A stretch of 59,642 nt of DNA from an uncultured bacterium (GTDB taxonomy: Bacteria; Verrucomicrobiota; Kiritimatiellia; RFP12; UBA1067): the NCBI GenBank assembly GCA_902799955.1, contig CADCCQ010000064.1:1-59642 (forward strand), read 5' to 3'. A model generated the notes under the pieces. The model had not been told where the DNA came from and did no database searches. It saw nothing but the letters and a program-made list of their open reading frames with translations. The position numbers and the translations under genes were made by a program. This document shows, one piece after another, positions 59,300 through 59,642 of the stretch; the stretch's first letter is position 1, and each line of letters opens with the position of its first letter.

Positions 59300-59642
59300 A
59301 TGAGCATTAGAAAAACAATGGCGCTTGCGGCGATCTGCGTGGCGGCGGTGGCGATGCCGTCGTATGGCGTGACGACGCATCGCATGACCGATACGGACAT
59401 CTCGTACTCGGGCGGGTTCATCACGACCAGCGGTGTGCTGGTGTTTCCTGGCAAGACGCTTGCGGACCTCGAAGGCTACTCCTTCTGGGGCACGATGGGC
59501 GGCAGTTCCTTTGGCGCCGTCAAGACAGGGTTGTCCAACCAAGTCAAGCCGTATCCCGCGAACGCGACGGGCGCTGCCATCCAACGCTACGATTTCGACA
59601 TCGTGACGATAGAGGGAACATATTACAAAGCCGTCCACATCC
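59300..59642 (+). CDS. Start of a secreted protein, cut by the window end
   Basis: Open frame from the ATG at 59300 to the end of the window (114 codons visible). MSIRKTMALAAICVAAVAMP then SYG is a clear signal peptide; start preceded by AAAAGGAGAACC. The mature part (TTHRMTDTDISYSGGFITTS, GVLVFPGKTLADLEGYSFWG, then YDFDIVTIEGTYYKAVHI) is beta-rich and resembles the beginnings of surface proteins in such genomes, but no family is recognised. A TTGACA at 59225 and TATACA at 59254 lie upstream with poor spacing. Confidence 0.75.
   Translation, partial: MSIRKTMALAAICVAAVAMPSYGVTTHRMTDTDISYSGGFITTSGVLVFPGKTLADLEGYSFWGTMGGSSFGAVKTGLSNQVKPYPANATGAAIQRYDFDIVTIEGTYYKAVHI

Overview
The window looks like a contig from a strictly anaerobic, fermentative gut bacterium of the PVC group, most plausibly Kiritimatiellota or a Verrucomicrobia relative. 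This is inference. It rests on the high GC, a multi-cluster [FeFe] hydrogenase, many secreted glycan-degrading proteins, an autotransporter-type beta-strand-repeat protein, kinase plus ECF sigma signalling, and many start codons lying directly behind a TATAAT box (leaderless mRNAs). No marker gene here settles the taxonomy.

Layout. 1-4.7 kb: end of a hydrogenase diaphorase subunit, the [FeFe] hydrogenase, a lipoprotein glycerophosphodiesterase and gatA. 4.7-12.3 kb: a polysaccharide-utilisation operon (GH51, GH123-like/GH43 fusion, GH95) behind a repeated promoter-operator cassette. 12.4-20.4 kb: tRNA-Ala, queC, a coiled-coil membrane protein, a fused glycerol-3-phosphate dehydrogenase-like flavoprotein, purB and two low-complexity proteins. 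20.4-27.5 kb: a broken UvrD helicase, then an AT-rich AvaI/BsoBI-type restriction-modification insertion that fused a resident gene to a methyltransferase, duplicated part of an ASCH-RadC gene and brought an unknown gene. 27.6-31 kb: tex and an AraR-like regulator that probably controls the glycan operon. 31-34.7 kb: an AAA/DUF4143 ATPase, a XylR-like regulator and a PIN/RelB toxin-antitoxin pair. 35-42.4 kb: a large beta-strand-repeat surface protein followed by a GDPD, sn-glycerol-1-phosphate dehydrogenase and GlpT-like transporter operon. 42.5-52 kb: an unknown secreted protein, a sialate O-acetylesterase, and a kinase-ECF sigma-LRR-secreted protein operon. 52-54.6 kb: a three-gene ADP-ribosylation cassette (DUF3990 ART, HTH regulator, PARG-type glycohydrolase) between 145-bp direct repeats. 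54.6-59.6 kb: tandem repeats, a serine hydrolase that has lost its active site, an M14 carboxypeptidase, a YitT membrane protein, a palindrome-rich non-coding element and the start of another secreted protein.

How it fits together. Metabolism is fermentative with H2 turnover. Host or plant glycans (arabinan, fucosides, acetylated sugars) are taken apart by secreted enzymes, and three identical operator-promoter cassettes tie the GH51 operon, the acetylesterase and the GntR/LacI-type regulator into one predicted regulon. A second scavenging unit targets glycerophosphodiesters. The strongest candidates for something new are the repeat-bounded ADP-ribosylation cassette, a palindromic element inserted in frame into two proteins with compensatory stem changes, the three-copy promoter cassette, and the chimeric restriction-modification island. 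Five genes have broken frames (GH51, UvrD, methyltransferase, beta-strand-repeat protein, serine hydrolase). The three single-indel cases could be assembly errors; UvrD and the serine hydrolase also lack sequence and are probably real decay.
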